Assembly: GCF_900660645.1 (NCBI RefSeq)
Contig: NZ_LR215036.1
Coordinates: forward strand, 806,001-870,000
Reading direction: 5' to 3'
Source: Mycoplasmopsis citelli
GTDB lineage: Bacteria > Bacillota_I > Bacilli_A > Mycoplasmatales > Metamycoplasmataceae
DNA: 64,000 bases
Shown here piece after piece: positions 63,684-64,000 of the stretch (positions are counted from its first letter, which is position 1; the number at the start of each line of letters is the position of its first letter). The position numbers were made by a program, and so were the translations under genes. Under the pieces are notes generated by a model. The model was not told where the DNA came from and did no database searches. It saw nothing but the letters and a program-made list of their open reading frames with translations.

Positions 63684-63717
63684 ATATTTTTAATGATATA
63701 TATCGCATTTTTAAAAA

Positions 63718-63728
63718 CCCGTTATAAT
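63718..63728 (+). promoter_or_regulatory. Promoter -10 CCCGTTATAAT
   Basis: It has the same CCGTTATA(A/C)T form as the promoters at 49390 and 61611. No protein gene follows within the window. Confidence 0.45.
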
Positions 63729-63731
63729 CTT

Positions 63732-63955
63732 AATGGAGCAATACATAATTTTTGCTCCATTAAGTATTTATTATTAAAATACTAATTTTCAAAAATAAAA
63801 ATCAATTTTAAAATCTTAATAAATTTTTGATTTTTCTTAATTTTATTTCATTTTTTAATCAAAAATTTCTTCATAAAAATAACGATTTTTGATTTTATAA
63901 GAGGGTCATTAATAAAAAACTAAGTCTTAGCATCTCCTTAGACTTAGTTTTTTAT
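63732..63955 (+). ncRNA. Candidate untranslated RNA or leader, about 220 nt
   Basis: The interval starts with the perfect hairpin AATGGAGCAA / TTGCTCCATT (63732-63761) at the expected transcription start. It ends with the terminator AAAAAACTAAGTCT / AGACTTAGTTTTTT (63914-63953). Between them is very A/T-rich sequence without a convincing reading frame. It could also be a relic of a deleted gene that kept its promoter and terminator. Confidence 0.3.
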
Positions 63956-64000
63956 CTTTTTTAGTTAATATTTAAAAATTTGATTTTTATGCGATTTTTT

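Overview
This is an AT-rich mollicute chromosome in which UGA is read as tryptophan: nearly every long gene is continuous only if TGA codes for Trp (uvrA, lgt, the sugar permeases and the VirB4 homologue each contain several). Gene content (hprK-lgt-trxB cluster, lipoproteins with short signal peptides, giant coiled-coil surface proteins, a Mycoplasma-type conjugative module, an IS3-family element) suggests a hominis-group mycoplasma (Mycoplasmopsis/Metamycoplasma-like). The species cannot be told from the window.

Layout. 1-3.6 kb: an 11-bp tandem repeat, then a type I DNA-methylation locus (hsdM, hsdS). 3.6-9.4 kb: a lipoprotein with a zinc-protease motif; on the minus strand a GNAT protein, asnS, tmcAL and tRNA-Gly; and a candidate small RNA. 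9.5-17.8 kb: uvrB, a small unknown gene, uvrA, then hprK-lgt-trxB. 17.9-31.7 kb: a carbohydrate-use region with a GH13 lipoprotein, two large paralogous solute-binding lipoproteins, two ABC permeases (the first carrying a very long coiled-coil N-terminus), a MalK-type ATPase and small membrane proteins. An inverted-repeat operator recurs upstream of its transcription units. 31.9-35 kb: a giant coiled-coil membrane protein. 35.2-37.6 kb: a second hsdM with a truncated hsdS.

37.7-56.3 kb is accessory DNA resembling the transfer core of a mycoplasma ICE: SSB, lipoprotein, 1346-aa surface protein, DnaI-like protein, pilin-like protein, VirB6-like protein, VirB4/TraE ATPase and further membrane proteins. 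Its cargo is a C5 methyltransferase, an overlapping type II endonuclease/adenine methyltransferase pair, a Doc/Fic toxin with a small antitoxin, and an orphan adenine methyltransferase. No coupling ATPase, relaxase or ICE integrase is visible. 56.7-64 kb: a frameshifted paralogue of the coiled-coil protein, an intact IS3 element inserted in that gene's terminator loop, and a transglutaminase-like secreted protein behind a 17-T promoter tract.

The most unusual signals are in the two type I loci. In both copies the hsdM stop codon directly follows an A_AAA_AAG slippery heptamer with a 9-bp stem-loop 7 nt downstream. A -1 slip there enters exactly the hsdS frame, and no usual start codon opens hsdS. 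The IS3 element in the same window uses the same heptamer between its two transposase frames. At the 5' end of both hsdM genes a 13-bp tandem repeat puts the start codon out of frame with the body, and one additional unit would restore the frame. Together these suggest a methyltransferase-specificity fusion set by recoding and phase variation.
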